Assembly (NCBI RefSeq): GCF_000377505.1 | Contig: NZ_KB898185.1 | Location: 558,001 to 622,000 of the forward strand | Length of the DNA: 64,000 nt | Direction of reading: 5' to 3' | Source of the DNA: Paenibacillus massiliensis 2301065 = DSM 16942 | Lineage (GTDB): Bacteria; Bacillota; Bacilli; Paenibacillales; Paenibacillaceae | Part shown: in pieces, positions 44,925-55,416 of the stretch | Position numbering within the stretch: the first letter of the stretch is position 1 | Layout: each line of letters opens with the position of its first letter | Program-made: the position numbers and the translations under genes | Notes under the pieces: generated by a model | What the model saw: the letters and a program-made list of their open reading frames with translations, nothing else | What the model was told of the DNA's origin: nothing | The model's database searches: none

Positions 44925-46502
44925 CTATTCGTCAGCCAGCCACGTACGCAGCAGATTGACGAATTCATCCGGCTTTTTCTTAGCCAAACTTTCGAGCTGT
45001 TTGCGTACTTGACTTTCACTAGTCACACTTTCCAGATTAATGGACGGGAATTCCGCAGGTGTTGGCAGCGACAATTCGTCCTCAAGCTCTTCCTCTTGCT
45101 TGCGACGGTTTCTGACAATCATGATGATTGCGCCCGCTACAAGTGCGAGAACCGCGGCACCAATCCCCCATAACCATGGATTGGACAGGGACAAGAAGTT
45201 AGCATTCGTTGCAGCTGCAGGAACATACTGAGGAACTACTGATACTTTCTGAGTCAATTGTTGCTCTGTAAACTCAGTTCCTGAATCCGCCAATGAAGCT
45301 CTGACAATATTGGTCAGAATGGTATTGATTGGCCCGGATATATTAGGGTCTACTTGCGCACCCTCTGGCGTCTCAACTGAAACGTTAATCGTCAGATCCT
45401 TGACCGTATAAGGGCTAGAGATAATATCTCTTGCAATCCGGTTAACCTCGTAGTTAATCGTGCTTTGACTTTTCTCCGACTCACTGTTGCCGGAGGTATC
45501 ACCACCTGGATAACCAGGTACATCCTGTTCACCAGTTCCAGCAACACCGCCAGTGTTTCCGCTGGACCCAGAGAAGCTCTCCTGAATGTCCTGAACACTG
45601 ATCTCGATGCCCTTCATTCGATCCTGATCGACTGGTGTGACCAGCTGCTCCTTGGAGCTCACCTTGTCGAAGCTCAGCTTGGAGGCTACCAGTACCTTGA
45701 TCTTGCGATCCCCAGCGATCTCGGAGAGGAATTGCTCAACCTTGAGCTTTACGTCATTCTCGAACTTCTTCTGCAAGGCCATGTTCTCCTGCACGCCGCT
45801 GGAGATACCACCTTGTCCACCTTTAATAGTAGGAATCAGTTCATATTCGTTGTTCGTAATCGTAATATTCTCTACTGGAAGATTCGGAACTGCCGTCTTC
45901 ACCAGGTTAAAGTAGCCGTCAATCGCCTGCTGACTTGGCCGGAAGCCTGGTTGGAAGTCCATGACTACCGATGCGGAAGCCTTATCAGCCTCCTCAAGTC
46001 CTGCAAAGATGTTTTCCTTTGGAAGATTAATAATGGCCTTGGCGCTCTTGACCCCTTCCATCCGGCTCAGCAATTGCTGAACCTCGCCATTGAGTGCGTT
46101 GTTATACTTCACATCGAACTCATTCTCGGTCATCCCGATGGCATTGGTGGATTGATCAAATGCGCTCATTCCAATAGAGCCATTCTGAATAAGACCTTGG
46201 GACCCCACTCCCACTTTGGCCTGAGCTGCTTGTGCAGTCGGCACACTGATCGTCGTACCGCTGGCGCTGAGCTGATATGGAATGCTTGCTGAGTCCAGAT
46301 ACTGCATAACTGCGGCCGCATCGTTAGCATTCAATTCCTGAAATGCAACCTCATACTCCGTCTTGGTAAACTGCACGGTCAGTACGCTGAGTGCGACGAT
46401 GATAATCGCTAAGGTCGAGATCAATAATATTTTTTGTTTGTTACTAAAGTTATTCCAAATACCGGATACTTTGTCACGATATTGGGCAAGTCTCTCGTTC
46501 AC
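44925..46502 (-). CDS. fliF: Flagellar M-ring protein FliF
   Basis: Forms the MS ring in the membrane. The 525-residue protein has two membrane segments (about 25-45 and about 445-467), YscJ-type ring-building motifs between them (AMQYLD-like AVMQYLDSASIPYQLS and KSAKAIINLPKENIF), a Gly/Ser-rich loop around residue 320 and a C-terminal FliG-binding tail (VRKQLESLAKKKPDEFVNLL). The start is GTG at 46502. Confidence 0.97.
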   Translation of the reverse strand: MNERLAQYRDKVSGIWNNFSNKQKILLISTLAIIIVALSVLTVQFTKTEYEVAFQELNANDAAAVMQYLDSASIPYQLSASGTTISVPTAQAAQAKVGVGSQGLIQNGSIGMSAFDQSTNAIGMTENEFDVKYNNALNGEVQQLLSRMEGVKSAKAIINLPKENIFAGLEEADKASASVVMDFQPGFRPSQQAIDGYFNLVKTAVPNLPVENITITNNEYELIPTIKGGQGGISSGVQENMALQKKFENDVKLKVEQFLSEIAGDRKIKVLVASKLSFDKVSSKEQLVTPVDQDRMKGIEISVQDIQESFSGSSGNTGGVAGTGEQDVPGYPGGDTSGNSESEKSQSTINYEVNRIARDIISSPYTVKDLTINVSVETPEGAQVDPNISGPINTILTNIVRASLADSGTEFTEQQLTQKVSVVPQYVPAAATNANFLSLSNPWLWGIGAAVLALVAGAIIMIVRNRRKQEEELEDELSLPTPAEFPSINLESVTSESQVRKQLESLAKKKPDEFVNLLRTWLADE

Positions 46503-46535
46503 TGTGTCACCCCATCCGAAACTTTGCTAGATCTA

Positions 46536-46847
46536 TTAAATCTGCGTTCGCATTATTTCTTGATATGCTTCAATCGCCTTGTTTCGAACCTGGGTTGTGA
46601 ACTGTAAGGACAGCAAAGCTTCTTGGGAAGCAATCATTACTTGATCAATATCAACCTGCCCGGTCAAAAACTTGTTTGACATTTCCTGAGAGTTTTGTTC
46701 CTGCTGATTGACTTCTTCCAGAGCATTTTTCAGATACGCCCCAAAATCCTGCATCGCCTCAGATGGAGAGGTCTTATTTCCTTTTCCAGCTATGTCTGTA
46801 CTAGGAGCAATGGGTACCGGGATGTTAAACATGGTGTTCTGAATCAT
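46536..46847 (-). CDS. fliE: Flagellar hook-basal body protein FliE
   Basis: Adapter between MS ring and rod, 103 residues. Typical features are FGAYLKNALEEVNQQEQNSQ and the C-terminal SLQFTTQVRNKAIEAYQEIM. The ATG at 46847 follows AAGGAGG. It lies between flgC and fliF as in Bacillus. Confidence 0.95.
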   Translation of the reverse strand: MIQNTMFNIPVPIAPSTDIAGKGNKTSPSEAMQDFGAYLKNALEEVNQQEQNSQEMSNKFLTGQVDIDQVMIASQEALLSLQFTTQVRNKAIEAYQEIMRTQI

Positions 46848-46884
46848 TTCTTGCAGTCCTCCTTAATGAATTGTAGAATCGCTC

Positions 46885-47334
46885 TTATTTCCCGATTTCC
46901 AAAGCTTTGGTAATCATGGCCTTCGTGGCATTCAGAGCCGTTACATTGGCCTCATAAGATCTAGTAGCTGAGATCATGTCTACCATTTCTTTCATAATGT
47001 CTACGTTAGGCATATATACATAACCGCTGGCATCTGCATCAGGATGTGATGGATTATATACCGGCTTCAGCGGGGATTCATCATTTCGAATCTGGGCCAC
47101 TTTAACACCTGGCGTGTTCGCCTTGCCTTCCATCTGGTTTCTCATCGTTTCGGCAAAGCTCGCTTGATTCGGCTCCAGCACCACTACTTTTCGGCGGTAT
47201 GGAACTGCTTGTCCGTTAACTACCTGTGCACGTGTCGTTTCAGCGTTGGCAATGTTACTTGAGATTACATCCATGCGCAGACGCTGAGCGGTAAGCGCTG
47301 AGGAGCTGATATCAAAGCTGTTGCTAATCTTCAT
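46885..47334 (-). CDS. flgC: Flagellar proximal rod protein FlgC
   Basis: Rod subunit of 149 residues. N-terminal SFDISSSALTAQRLRMDVIS and the C-terminal YVYMPNVDIMKEMVDMISAT, then RSYEANVTALNATKAMI are the family signatures. The ATG at 47334 is 2 bp after the flgB stop. Confidence 0.97.
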   Translation of the reverse strand: MKISNSFDISSSALTAQRLRMDVISSNIANAETTRAQVVNGQAVPYRRKVVVLEPNQASFAETMRNQMEGKANTPGVKVAQIRNDESPLKPVYNPSHPDADASGYVYMPNVDIMKEMVDMISATRSYEANVTALNATKAMITKALEIGK

Positions 47335-47336
47335 CC

Positions 47337-47747
47337 TTAGGTTCTCCCTTCAATGGCGGTTCGGACCATTTTAATGCGGTCATTGACTTGCTGGATATAA
47401 GCATTGTAGCGTAGCTGATTTTCAGCCATGAGACTCATTTCCCGATCCACATCCACGTTGTTAAAGTTATTATTCATGGTGGAATATGGGTCTATAGTAA
47501 CAACGGATTCCGGTACGAAATTTACAGGACCTATACGAAAATGCCGGCGATCCGTCACCCGGCCAACGAGCTGCGGCATCTCTCCTTCAACCTGCTCGCT
47601 TAGCATGCTTTCAAACTGCACTTCTGCTCGTTTGAAATAAGGCGTATCCACGTTTGCAATGTTGTTTGCGAGCGCTCTTTGCCTTACGTTGGCGGCTTGC
47701 AGCCCTGCTTCAAGCCTGTTGAAGGTTACTCCGCCGAGTAAATTCAT
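47337..47747 (-). CDS. flgB: Flagellar proximal rod protein FlgB
   Basis: Rod subunit of 136 residues and first gene of the fla/che operon. It shows LEAGLQAANVRQRALANNIA, NVDTPYFKRAEVQFESML and the C-terminal VDREMSLMAENQLRYNAYIQ. The ATG at 47747 follows GGAGAGGAGG. In B. subtilis codY lies directly upstream; here a 561-bp non-coding gap does. Confidence 0.97.
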   Translation of the reverse strand: MNLLGGVTFNRLEAGLQAANVRQRALANNIANVDTPYFKRAEVQFESMLSEQVEGEMPQLVGRVTDRRHFRIGPVNFVPESVVTIDPYSTMNNNFNNVDVDREMSLMAENQLRYNAYIQQVNDRIKMVRTAIEGRT

Positions 47748-47926
47748 AAGTACCTCCTCTCCGCTGTCTAACTGTCTTATTCAGGTGATTTTCAGCATTT
47801 AATCGCCGAAAATCTCCTTTTTCGACAAAAGAACTACATTTTTACACACCAAGACTTAGGTCTTAAGTAGAAATATCTCTTCTGCTGTCGTATATTCTAA
47901 GTTTCGTAGAGTTTGGACCTAATTAC

Positions 47927-47965
47927 AATAAGAAAAAAGCCCTATCTTTTCAGAAAAAGCGGGCT
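47927..47965 (-). terminator. Hairpin terminator upstream of flgB
   Basis: Minus strand: AAGCCC...GGGCTT with a 17-nt interior, followed by TTTTCTT. It insulates the fla/che operon from upstream transcripts. Confidence 0.75.
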
Positions 47966-48144
47966 TGAGGTGTATTTTTTTGTAATTTCTTTCATTTTAT
48001 ACGTCTATACCCGAGTAACTTTACAGTATTATATCCTTTTATAAGGTCCTATTTCCTATCACAGAATTGGGCCATTCATAGCGGTTTCAAAAATTGCAAG
48101 TTGCACCATTGGCTTGTTATCGGCCTTAACTAGCTTTTCTGAAC

Positions 48145-48184
48145 GCAAAATAGGGACAACGGCAGCCGTTGTCCCTATTTTTGC
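48145..48184. terminator. Long near-perfect palindromic terminator after hslU
   Basis: AAAATAGGGACAACGGC and its exact complement flank a single central base, giving about a 15-bp stem once a small loop is left. T-runs on both ends allow termination in either direction. It lies about 125 bp after the hslU stop. Confidence 0.88.
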
Positions 48185-48308
48185 ATCCAGCAGAAGCGAA
48201 AGGATTCGACATCCTACGACTATGACATGTCGATTTCAGTAAATGTTGTACTTGATGCAGTCGAAATCGAATTGTTCAGTTCCGCTTGAAAATGTATAAA
48301 TGCTTTAT

Positions 48309-49706
48309 CTATAAAATATACTGGCTAAGATCCCGATCCTCGGCGATCGTCCCCAGCTTCTCTTTTACATATTCCGGTGTGATGATCATACGCTCCAGGG
48401 TAAGCTCAGGCGCCTCGAAGGACAGATCCTCCAGCAGCTTTTCCAAAATAGTATGAAGTCTGCGAGCACCGATGTTTTCCGTATTTTTATTCACGGATTC
48501 CGCTATCTTGGCAATTTCACGAATAGCATCCTCAGAGAACTCCACCTCAATATCTTCGGTACGGAGCAGTTCTACATATTGCTTGGTCAGTGCATTTTGG
48601 GGCTCGGTCAAAATAGACACGAATTCATCCAGCGTAAGGCTGCTTAGCTCCACCCGGATTGGGAAACGCCCTTGAAGCTCGGGAATCAGATCGGATGGCT
48701 TGGAGACATGGAAGGCTCCTGCTGCGATGAACAGAATGTAGTCCGTTTTGACAGGTCCATATTTGGTCATAATAGTGGACCCTTCAACGATAGGAAGGAT
48801 ATCCCGCTGCACCCCTTCTCTGGACACATCAGGACCGCTTCCTTGACCGCGAGCGGCAATTTTGTCGATCTCATCGATGAATATGATTCCCGATTGTTCA
48901 ACACGCTGTATGGAGTCCTGAATGACGTCATCCATATCGATCAGCTTGCCAGCCTCTTCCTGAATAAGCACCTTGCGTGCTTCCTTGACGGTCAGCTTGC
49001 GTTTCTTCGTACGCTTCGGCAGAAGGTTGCCGAACATCTCTTGCATATTCATGCCCATCTGCTCATTGCCTTGTCCAGCAAACATGTCGAACATATTGGG
49101 TGCGTTATCCTCAACATCAATCTCGATCAGGTCATTCTCCAAGTTACCAGCCAACAAATTGAACTTAACCTGGCGTCGTTTCTCAGTAACAGAGGAATCC
49201 TGTTGCTCATCCTCTTCCTTGTCGTTGTTATCATTGTTGCCGAACAGCATTTCAAACGGATTGCGTTGGGAACGGGAGGAGCGTGCAGACGGCACAAGGA
49301 TACTCACAATACGATCATTGGCCAGTTCCTCGGCTTTATCTTTGACCCGCTCTGTACGCTCACCTCTCACAATCCGGATCGAGGTCTCCATCAGGTCACG
49401 AATCATGGATTCGACATCTCTGCCGACATAGCCAACCTCAGTGAATTTGGTAGCCTCAATCTTGACGAAGGGGGCACCAACCAATTTGGCGAGTCTGCGT
49501 GCAATCTCTGTCTTGCCGACCCCTGTTGGACCGATCATGAGAATGTTCTTAGGTACAATCTCATCACGGACACTCTCAGGCAATCGACTACGCCGATAGC
49601 GGTTGCGCAGAGCAACCGCTACTGATTTCTTGGCATCCTTTTGACCCACAATATACTTATCCAGCTCAGCTACAATCTCTCTGGGGGTTAACGCCTGATT
49701 TTTCAT
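48309..49706 (-). CDS. hslU: ATP-dependent protease ATPase subunit HslU (ClpY/CodX)
   Basis: AAA+ unfoldase of the HslVU protease. The 465-residue protein has Walker A in [20 protein letters not shown], Walker B in [14 protein letters not shown], the substrate-handling I domain between about residues 110 and 240, and sensor regions near the C-terminus; it ends in QYIL, the type of C-terminal tail that inserts into HslV. It follows hslV by 68 bp. Confidence 0.98.
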   Translation of the reverse strand: MKNQALTPREIVAELDKYIVGQKDAKKSVAVALRNRYRRSRLPESVRDEIVPKNILMIGPTGVGKTEIARRLAKLVGAPFVKIEATKFTEVGYVGRDVESMIRDLMETSIRIVRGERTERVKDKAEELANDRIVSILVPSARSSRSQRNPFEMLFGNNDNNDKEEDEQQDSSVTEKRRQVKFNLLAGNLENDLIEIDVEDNAPNMFDMFAGQGNEQMGMNMQEMFGNLLPKRTKKRKLTVKEARKVLIQEEAGKLIDMDDVIQDSIQRVEQSGIIFIDEIDKIAARGQGSGPDVSREGVQRDILPIVEGSTIMTKYGPVKTDYILFIAAGAFHVSKPSDLIPELQGRFPIRVELSSLTLDEFVSILTEPQNALTKQYVELLRTEDIEVEFSEDAIREIAKIAESVNKNTENIGARRLHTILEKLLEDLSFEAPELTLERMIITPEYVKEKLGTIAEDRDLSQYIL

Positions 49707-49774
49707 TTACATTCCTCCAACCAGATTACTGAATCCGTTTATCAGTATGGAGAGCGGTGTCGTGAGCGCCATCG

Positions 49775-50317
49775 TCACAGCTCTTCCACGATAATATTAT
49801 CATTCGTATATACGCAAATCTCAGATGCGACTTGAAGAGCTTCCTTAGCAATATCCTTCGCTTCCAGACCAGCTGGATGACGCTTCAGCGCACGCGCTGC
49901 TGCCAGAGCAAAGTTGCCGCCAGAGCCTATCGCCAAAATATGATCATCTGGCTCGATGATCTCGCCGCCACCAGAGATGAGCAGCATTCCTGTACGATCC
50001 ATCACAATCATGAGTGCTTCTAGCTTGCGCAGTATGCGGTCCTGACGCCAATCCTTGGCCAGCTCTACCGCTGCTCTCTGAAGATTGCCATGATGCTCCT
50101 CCAGCTTGCCCTCGAACTTCTCGAATAGCGTGATCGCATCAGCGACCGAGCCAGCAAAGCCAGCAATCACTTGACCTCTATACAGTCTGCGAACCTTTTT
50201 CGCGGTCTGCTTCATCACGACATTGTTGCCGAAGGTTACCTGCCCGTCACCAGCAATAGCTCCCTTACCATTATGCATGACTGCGCAAATCGTAGTTGCG
50301 TGAAAAGACATCTCCAT
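49775..50317 (-). CDS. hslV: ATP-dependent protease peptidase subunit HslV (ClpQ/CodW)
   Basis: Proteasome-like peptidase of the HslVU complex. Conserved residues include [40 protein letters not shown] and [16 protein letters not shown]. The ATG at 50317 has the better spacing (six bases after AGGAGG); the ATG two codons later would start MSFHATTI, resembling B. subtilis ClpQ (MSSFHATTI), which uses an N-terminal serine. Which residue becomes the nucleophile cannot be settled by reading. In B. subtilis the recombinase gene codV/xerC lies upstream; here trmFO is directly upstream. Confidence 0.96.
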   Translation of the reverse strand: MEMSFHATTICAVMHNGKGAIAGDGQVTFGNNVVMKQTAKKVRRLYRGQVIAGFAGSVADAITLFEKFEGKLEEHHGNLQRAAVELAKDWRQDRILRKLEALMIVMDRTGMLLISGGGEIIEPDDHILAIGSGGNFALAAARALKRHPAGLEAKDIAKEALQVASEICVYTNDNIIVEEL

Positions 50318-50349
50318 GTCCTGCCTCCTCCCTGAAAGTAACCTTATGC

Positions 50350-51684
50350 TTACTGCCCAGCAGGTATGACATCTGACTCTGTCATGTACCGACGCAAGGA
50401 ATCCAGCGCACGCTGAGCGAGAGCTTCATTTTTTTCCTTTTTGTTACGGATGCGTGTCTCCAGCTTAGGCAACAATCCAAAGTTAGCATTCATAGGTTGA
50501 AAATGCTTGAAGTCTGCCGTCGTGATATAACGAGCCATACTGCCCAGTGTGGTATCTGCTGGCAGCACCAGCAGCTCTTGACCCAAGGCTGCACGCGCTG
50601 CATTCATGCCAGCGATCAGACCTGATGCAGCTGACTCGACATAGCCCTCTACGCCTGTCATTTGTCCTGCGAAGAACAAGGTGCTACGGCCCTTGAACTG
50701 ATAAGTCGGCTCAAGCTGCTTCGGTGAGTTAATAAATGTATTGCGATGCATTACGCCATATCTGACGAATTCAGCATTTTCCAGACCCGGAATCATAGAG
50801 AAGACCCGCTTCTGCTCACCCCACTTCAGATGCGTCTGGAATCCGACCAGATTGTATAACGTACCTGCCGCATTGTCCTGACGCAACTGGACAACCGCAT
50901 GCGGCAACGTCCCCGTATGCGGGTTCATCAGTCCTACCGGCTTCATCGGGCCGAATAAAGCCGTCTGCTTCCCGCGCTTCATCATAACCTCGATTGGCAT
51001 GCAGCCCTCAAAATAGATTTCCTTCTCGAACTCCTTCAGTTGTGCAACTTCGGCAGTGATAAGTGCATCATAGAATGCATCGAATTCAGCCTCGTTCATC
51101 GGACAGTTCAGATACGCGGCTTCTCCTTTATCATAGCGGGAAGCCAAATACACCTTGCTCATATCGATAGAATCCTTCTCGATAATTGGTGCAGCTGCAT
51201 CATAGAAATAGAAATATTCCTCGCCTGTCAGCTTCTTGATCTGCTCAGATAGGGCCGGGGAGGTCAGTGGGCCTGTCGCTACGACCACAATGCCATCCTG
51301 CGGAAGCTCCTGCAGTTCCTCCTGAACAACCTCCACAAGTGGATGCTCGTGTAGTCTGGAGGTAATCTCTCCAGAGAAGCCGTCCCGATCTACGGCAAGC
51401 GCTCCACCCGCAGGAACTGCATGTCGATCAGCCGCATTCAGTATGAGTGAATCTAACATTCTCATCTCTTCCTTGAGCACGCCGACTGCGTTACTCAAGC
51501 CATTAGCCCGCAATGAATTACTACAGACCAACTCAGCGAATTTATCCGTATGATGCGCCGGCGTCTTCACGACCGGTCTCATCTCATATAATCGAACAGG
51601 TACACCGCGACTGGCAATCTGCCAAGCAGCCTCACTTCCGGCCAGACCGGCGCCAATCACAGTGACCTTCTGTAATTCACTCAC
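50350..51684 (-). CDS. trmFO: tRNA (uracil-5-)-methyltransferase TrmFO, folate-dependent
   Basis: Makes ribothymidine-54 in tRNA using methylene-tetrahydrofolate and FAD. The 444-residue protein has the N-terminal FAD-binding motif [20 protein letters not shown] and family-specific segments [20 protein letters not shown] and [20 protein letters not shown]. The GTG at 51684 is used, with GGGGG upstream. Placed between topA and hslV. Confidence 0.97.
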   Translation of the reverse strand: MSELQKVTVIGAGLAGSEAAWQIASRGVPVRLYEMRPVVKTPAHHTDKFAELVCSNSLRANGLSNAVGVLKEEMRMLDSLILNAADRHAVPAGGALAVDRDGFSGEITSRLHEHPLVEVVQEELQELPQDGIVVVATGPLTSPALSEQIKKLTGEEYFYFYDAAAPIIEKDSIDMSKVYLASRYDKGEAAYLNCPMNEAEFDAFYDALITAEVAQLKEFEKEIYFEGCMPIEVMMKRGKQTALFGPMKPVGLMNPHTGTLPHAVVQLRQDNAAGTLYNLVGFQTHLKWGEQKRVFSMIPGLENAEFVRYGVMHRNTFINSPKQLEPTYQFKGRSTLFFAGQMTGVEGYVESAASGLIAGMNAARAALGQELLVLPADTTLGSMARYITTADFKHFQPMNANFGLLPKLETRIRNKKEKNEALAQRALDSLRRYMTESDVIPAGQ

Positions 51685-51732
51685 TTGATAATCCCCCTAC
51701 ACTTTCCATTTTCACATCGCTGCTTCATGCTC

Positions 51733-53835
51733 TCAAGAATTTTCCGCAGCCTCATCGCTTTCTTCCACCATCTCGACATGGTCGCAGGATGTACATTGCA
51801 GCTTGGTACCTTGTTTACTGCGCTTCTCCACCATCATGCTGCTGCATACAGGACATGGCTTTGTCGAAGGACGATCCCAGGATACAAAATCACATTCAGG
51901 ATAGCGGTCACAGCCGTAGAAAATTCTCCCCTTCTTGCTCCGACGCTCCACTACATGCCCCGTTTTGCAGGAAGGACAAGTAACGCCTATATCCTTCACA
52001 ATCGGCTTCGTATTTCGACAATCCGGAAATCCTGAGCAGGCGAGGAATTTGCCAAAACGCCCCAGCTTGTAGACCATCGGCTTGCCACATTTGTCGCAGA
52101 CCTCATCGGATACTTCATCCTCAATCTCAATCTCTGCCATCTCTTCTTCAGCAACCTCAAGCCGCTTCTCAAAGGACTTGTAAAAGTCATTCAGGACCTT
52201 TACCCAATCCTCGGCCCCTTCCTCAACATGGTCCAGATCCCCTTCCATGTTCGCGGTGAACTCTACATTCAGAATTTCAGGGAAGAATTGCTCCATCTGC
52301 TCAATGACCAGTTCACCCAGTTCCGTAGGGACGAATTTCTTCTCTTCGATCGCTACATATCCACGCTTCTGGATCGTCTCCAGTGTCGGTGCATAGGTAC
52401 TCGGTCTCCCAATTCCCAGCTCCTCCAGAGTCTTTACTAGTCTGGCCTCCGTATAACGGGGCGGCGGCTGCGTGAAGTGCTGCTTCGGCTCAATGCCCTC
52501 ACGCTTCAACGCATCTCCTGTCTGGAGCGGAGGCAGCAGTTTGTCCTCCTCAGTCTTACCGTCGTCGTTACCCTCAACGTAGACCTTCATGAAGCCTGGG
52601 AACCGAACCTTGGAGCCATTGGCACGGAACACGGTATCGCCCGCTGTGATATCCACAGAGAGGGTATCCATAATTGCTGATGACATTTGGCTTGCCATGA
52701 AACGTTCCCAGATCAGCTTATATAGCCGCAGTTGGTCTCTACTCAGGAAAGGCTTCATTGTATCGGGATCACGCAGCATCGAGGTAGGCCTGATGGCTTC
52801 ATGCGCATCCTGCGCATTGGCTGACTTCTTGGCATACTGGCGAGGAGTCTCCGGCACAAAAGCATCCCCATATTGACCAACGATATACTCCTTGGCCTCT
52901 TCCTGTGCGGATGCAGCTACACGAGTGGAGTCGGTACGCATGTAAGTAATCAGACCGACCGTTCCTTCTTTGCCCAGATCCACACCCTCATACAACTGCT
53001 GAGCTACAGACATCGTCTTCGACGCCCGGAAATTCAGCTTCCGAGCAGCTTCTTGTTGGAGAGAGCTTGTCGTGAATGGAGGCGAAGGATTACGGAGACG
53101 TTCCTTCTCCTTCACACTGGCGACAGTGAATTCATCATTGCCGATGGCTGCCAGCACCTTTTGAACATCCGCTTCACTGCCGAGCTCTGTTTTCTCACCG
53201 TTCAGCTTGTGAAATTTGGCTTCAAAGGTGCTGCCCTTGATCGCAAGCTTGGCTGTTATCGTCCAGTATTCTTCAGGCACGAAGTCACTGATTTCATTCT
53301 CACGGTCCAGAATAATCTTCACAGCTACTGACTGTACACGCCCAGCTGATAGACCCTTCTTAACCTTCTTCCACAATAGAGGACTAATCTTGTAGCCCAC
53401 AAGTCGATCCAGAATACGTCTGGCTTGCTGTGCGTTCACAAGGTCCATATTGATCTTGCGTGGTGTCTTGAAGGCATCCTTGACCGCCTGCTTCGTAATC
53501 TCATTGAACACTACCCGACATTCCTCAGTACCATCCAGCTCCAAAGCATGAGCTAAATGCCAGGCAATCGCTTCCCCTTCGCGATCGGGGTCAGCCGCCA
53601 GATATACTTTTTTTACTTTCTTGCGGGCATCCTTTAATTCCTTCAGAACCGAGCCCTTCCCGCGAATGGTAATATACTTGGGATTGAAATCATTTTCGAC
53701 CTCTACGCCGATCTGGCTTTTGGGCAAATCCCGCACATGCCCCATAGATGCCTTTACTATGAATTTGCTGCCCAGGTACTTGCCGATTGTCTTCGCCTTG
53801 GAAGGCGATTCCACAATGACGAGTGAATCCGCCAC
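51733..53835 (-). CDS. topA: DNA topoisomerase I
   Basis: Type IA topoisomerase that relaxes negative supercoils. The 700-residue protein has the Toprim domain ([18 protein letters not shown] and [20 protein letters not shown]), the active-site tyrosine in [15 protein letters not shown], and three C-terminal four-cysteine zinc modules ([34 protein letters not shown]). The GTG at 53835 follows GGAGG. The 261-bp gap to dprA shows only a hairpin at 53936-53952 (GATCAG/CTGATC) and no clear promoter. Confidence 0.98.
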   Translation of the reverse strand: MADSLVIVESPSKAKTIGKYLGSKFIVKASMGHVRDLPKSQIGVEVENDFNPKYITIRGKGSVLKELKDARKKVKKVYLAADPDREGEAIAWHLAHALELDGTEECRVVFNEITKQAVKDAFKTPRKINMDLVNAQQARRILDRLVGYKISPLLWKKVKKGLSAGRVQSVAVKIILDRENEISDFVPEEYWTITAKLAIKGSTFEAKFHKLNGEKTELGSEADVQKVLAAIGNDEFTVASVKEKERLRNPSPPFTTSSLQQEAARKLNFRASKTMSVAQQLYEGVDLGKEGTVGLITYMRTDSTRVAASAQEEAKEYIVGQYGDAFVPETPRQYAKKSANAQDAHEAIRPTSMLRDPDTMKPFLSRDQLRLYKLIWERFMASQMSSAIMDTLSVDITAGDTVFRANGSKVRFPGFMKVYVEGNDDGKTEEDKLLPPLQTGDALKREGIEPKQHFTQPPPRYTEARLVKTLEELGIGRPSTYAPTLETIQKRGYVAIEEKKFVPTELGELVIEQMEQFFPEILNVEFTANMEGDLDHVEEGAEDWVKVLNDFYKSFEKRLEVAEEEMAEIEIEDEVSDEVCDKCGKPMVYKLGRFGKFLACSGFPDCRNTKPIVKDIGVTCPSCKTGHVVERRSKKGRIFYGCDRYPECDFVSWDRPSTKPCPVCSSMMVEKRSKQGTKLQCTSCDHVEMVEESDEAAENS

Positions 53836-54096
53836 AGGCCCATCCTCCTCTCAAATGCAACCGTTACTCTCTACTTCACACATAGACAGAATAGGATCTG
53901 CCCATAAGCGGCTTATTTCGCACGCTCCCTGTTAAGATCAGTTTATCTGATCAATCATGCATCACAGGTATAGTAAGTTCCGCTACAAGCCGTAGATTTA
54001 TGGTTCAATTTACATTGTTTTTTCGTTTTCATGTTCATTTTTACTTTTTCGTTGATATTAAAGAAATTCACTATGGATTGTCGCAGATATTGCCCA

Positions 54097-55218
54097 TTAA
54101 ATCAAATGATAGCGAGCACCTGCTAGTTGAAGAACGCGTTTTTTTATGATTAACGATAACAGAACTGAGTGTAAAAGTCCAAAATCCCAGCCTGTCATGG
54201 TTAGCAACTCATCTAATGTCTGGTCCCCTTGTTCCAGCAGTTCAACAATTCGCTGTTCCTCGCTACTGAACTGGCCATCGACCGCACCAAGCATACTAGA
54301 AGACTGTGCGCAGGCAGCTGAACCTTGGACTGGCACTGCTGTTCTGTCCAATGAAGCCGTATACTCCTCCATAACGTCCTCAGCCTCTGTCACAAGCTTC
54401 GCCCCTTGCTTGATCAGCTGTAGCGTGCCCCGACTCTTCGGGGAAGTTATTGGTCCCGGGACAGCAAATACATCTCTACCTGATTCCAAGGCGCAATCCG
54501 CCGTAATCAGCGAGCCACTTCGTGCGTCTGCCTCCACAACAAGCGTCCCACGCGAAAGCCCTGCGATAATCCGGTTACGTTGCGGGAACAGACCTGGATG
54601 AGATTTGGTACCTGGCGGATACTCGGAGATCACCAGTCCTGTACGTGCAATCTTCCAGTAAAGCCCATGATTCTCGGCAGGATAGACCGCATCAATGGCC
54701 GTTCCTAACACAGCAATTGTACGTCCCTGGACTTGCAATGCCGCTTCATGACATATACCATCGATCCCTTTCGCCAATCCACTGATGATCGTGATGCCAT
54801 TAGAAGCCAGTGCAGCGCCTAGCGCTTCAGCGACCTTCCGTCCGTATGCCGTAGGTACACGGGTACCAACCATGGCTACTCCCAAAGTATGAAGCAACTC
54901 GGTGTTGCCCAACGCATACAGCACCCAAGGCGGATCTGCAATCTCACTTAGCATCTGCGGATATTCCTGATCAAGAAATGTTATAACCTGAATGCCTGCC
55001 TCTTGAATCTGGCGCTGTCGCTCCAGAATCCAAGCTTTATTAAAGGTAGCAACCGCCCGACGGGACTGCTCAGGCTTCATACCCGCCCCAATCCATTCCT
55101 TCTCCCCGAACCAAAGTGTATCCGATAAAGCACATCCACTGTTCAACAAACGAGAGATGGTCTTGCGGCCTACGCCTTCCAAGGCATCCAAGGCGACTAA
55201 TATCCATTTATCCTCCAT
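54097..55218 (-). CDS. dprA: DNA processing protein DprA/Smf
   Basis: RecA loader for natural transformation; also conserved in non-competent bacteria. The 373-residue protein has an N-terminal helix-hairpin-helix region (ALEGVGRKTISRLLNSG), the Rossmann-like DprA domain (MVGTRVPTAYGRKVAEALGA, IISGLAKGIDGICHEAALQ, FPQRNRIIAGLSRGTLVVEA) and a C-terminal winged helix (about 310-373). The ATG at 55218 has a GAGGAGAG site. It lies between sucD and topA, as in Bacillus. Confidence 0.97.
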   Translation of the reverse strand: MEDKWILVALDALEGVGRKTISRLLNSGCALSDTLWFGEKEWIGAGMKPEQSRRAVATFNKAWILERQRQIQEAGIQVITFLDQEYPQMLSEIADPPWVLYALGNTELLHTLGVAMVGTRVPTAYGRKVAEALGAALASNGITIISGLAKGIDGICHEAALQVQGRTIAVLGTAIDAVYPAENHGLYWKIARTGLVISEYPPGTKSHPGLFPQRNRIIAGLSRGTLVVEADARSGSLITADCALESGRDVFAVPGPITSPKSRGTLQLIKQGAKLVTEAEDVMEEYTASLDRTAVPVQGSAACAQSSSMLGAVDGQFSSEEQRIVELLEQGDQTLDELLTMTGWDFGLLHSVLLSLIIKKRVLQLAGARYHLI

Positions 55219-55312
55219 CAGTAGCTCTCTCCTCTTACAGGGAAGTAGAGCACTTCCCTATTATTTGATATGCGCAACTATTTTGCAAGCGTTTCAATCC
55301 GATTCCTTATGC

Positions 55313-55368
55313 ACAACAAAAAAAGCAACCCTTTTTCTCCCCGGTACAGGGACAAAAAAGGTTGCTTA
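55313..55368 (-). terminator. Intrinsic terminator after sucD
   Basis: Minus strand: AAGCAACC...GGTTGCTT stem with a 29-nt interior, followed by a run of eight T. It lies about 50 bp after the sucD stop and separates sucCD from dprA. Confidence 0.9.
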
Positions 55369-55416
55369 CCTTTGTTCTACATTATAATGCAGATAATATG
55401 AAAATGCTATGCTGCC

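Larger units (their letters stand above)
47748..48308. other. Intergenic region between hslU and flgB (fla/che upstream region)
   Basis: This 561-bp A/T-rich stretch has no supported gene and no recognisable trace of codY. It contains two terminators (48145-48184 and 47927-47965), a dyad at 47851-47864 (AAGAC-TTAG-GTCTT), an inverted repeat at 47788-47815 (GATTTTC and GAAAATC arms, 14-nt loop) and an inverted repeat at 48230-48270 (TCGATTTC/GAAATCGA). The promoter of the fla/che operon must lie below 47927, but I see no good SigA or SigD hexamer pair. Confidence 0.75.

Noticed and set aside
47748..48308. Remnant codY pseudogene
   Set aside because: All frames are broken by stops and nothing resembles CodY GAF or helix-turn-helix segments.
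48672..49625. Plus-strand frame of about 317 codons opposite hslU
   Set aside because: Antisense shadow of a conserved gene with no start signal.
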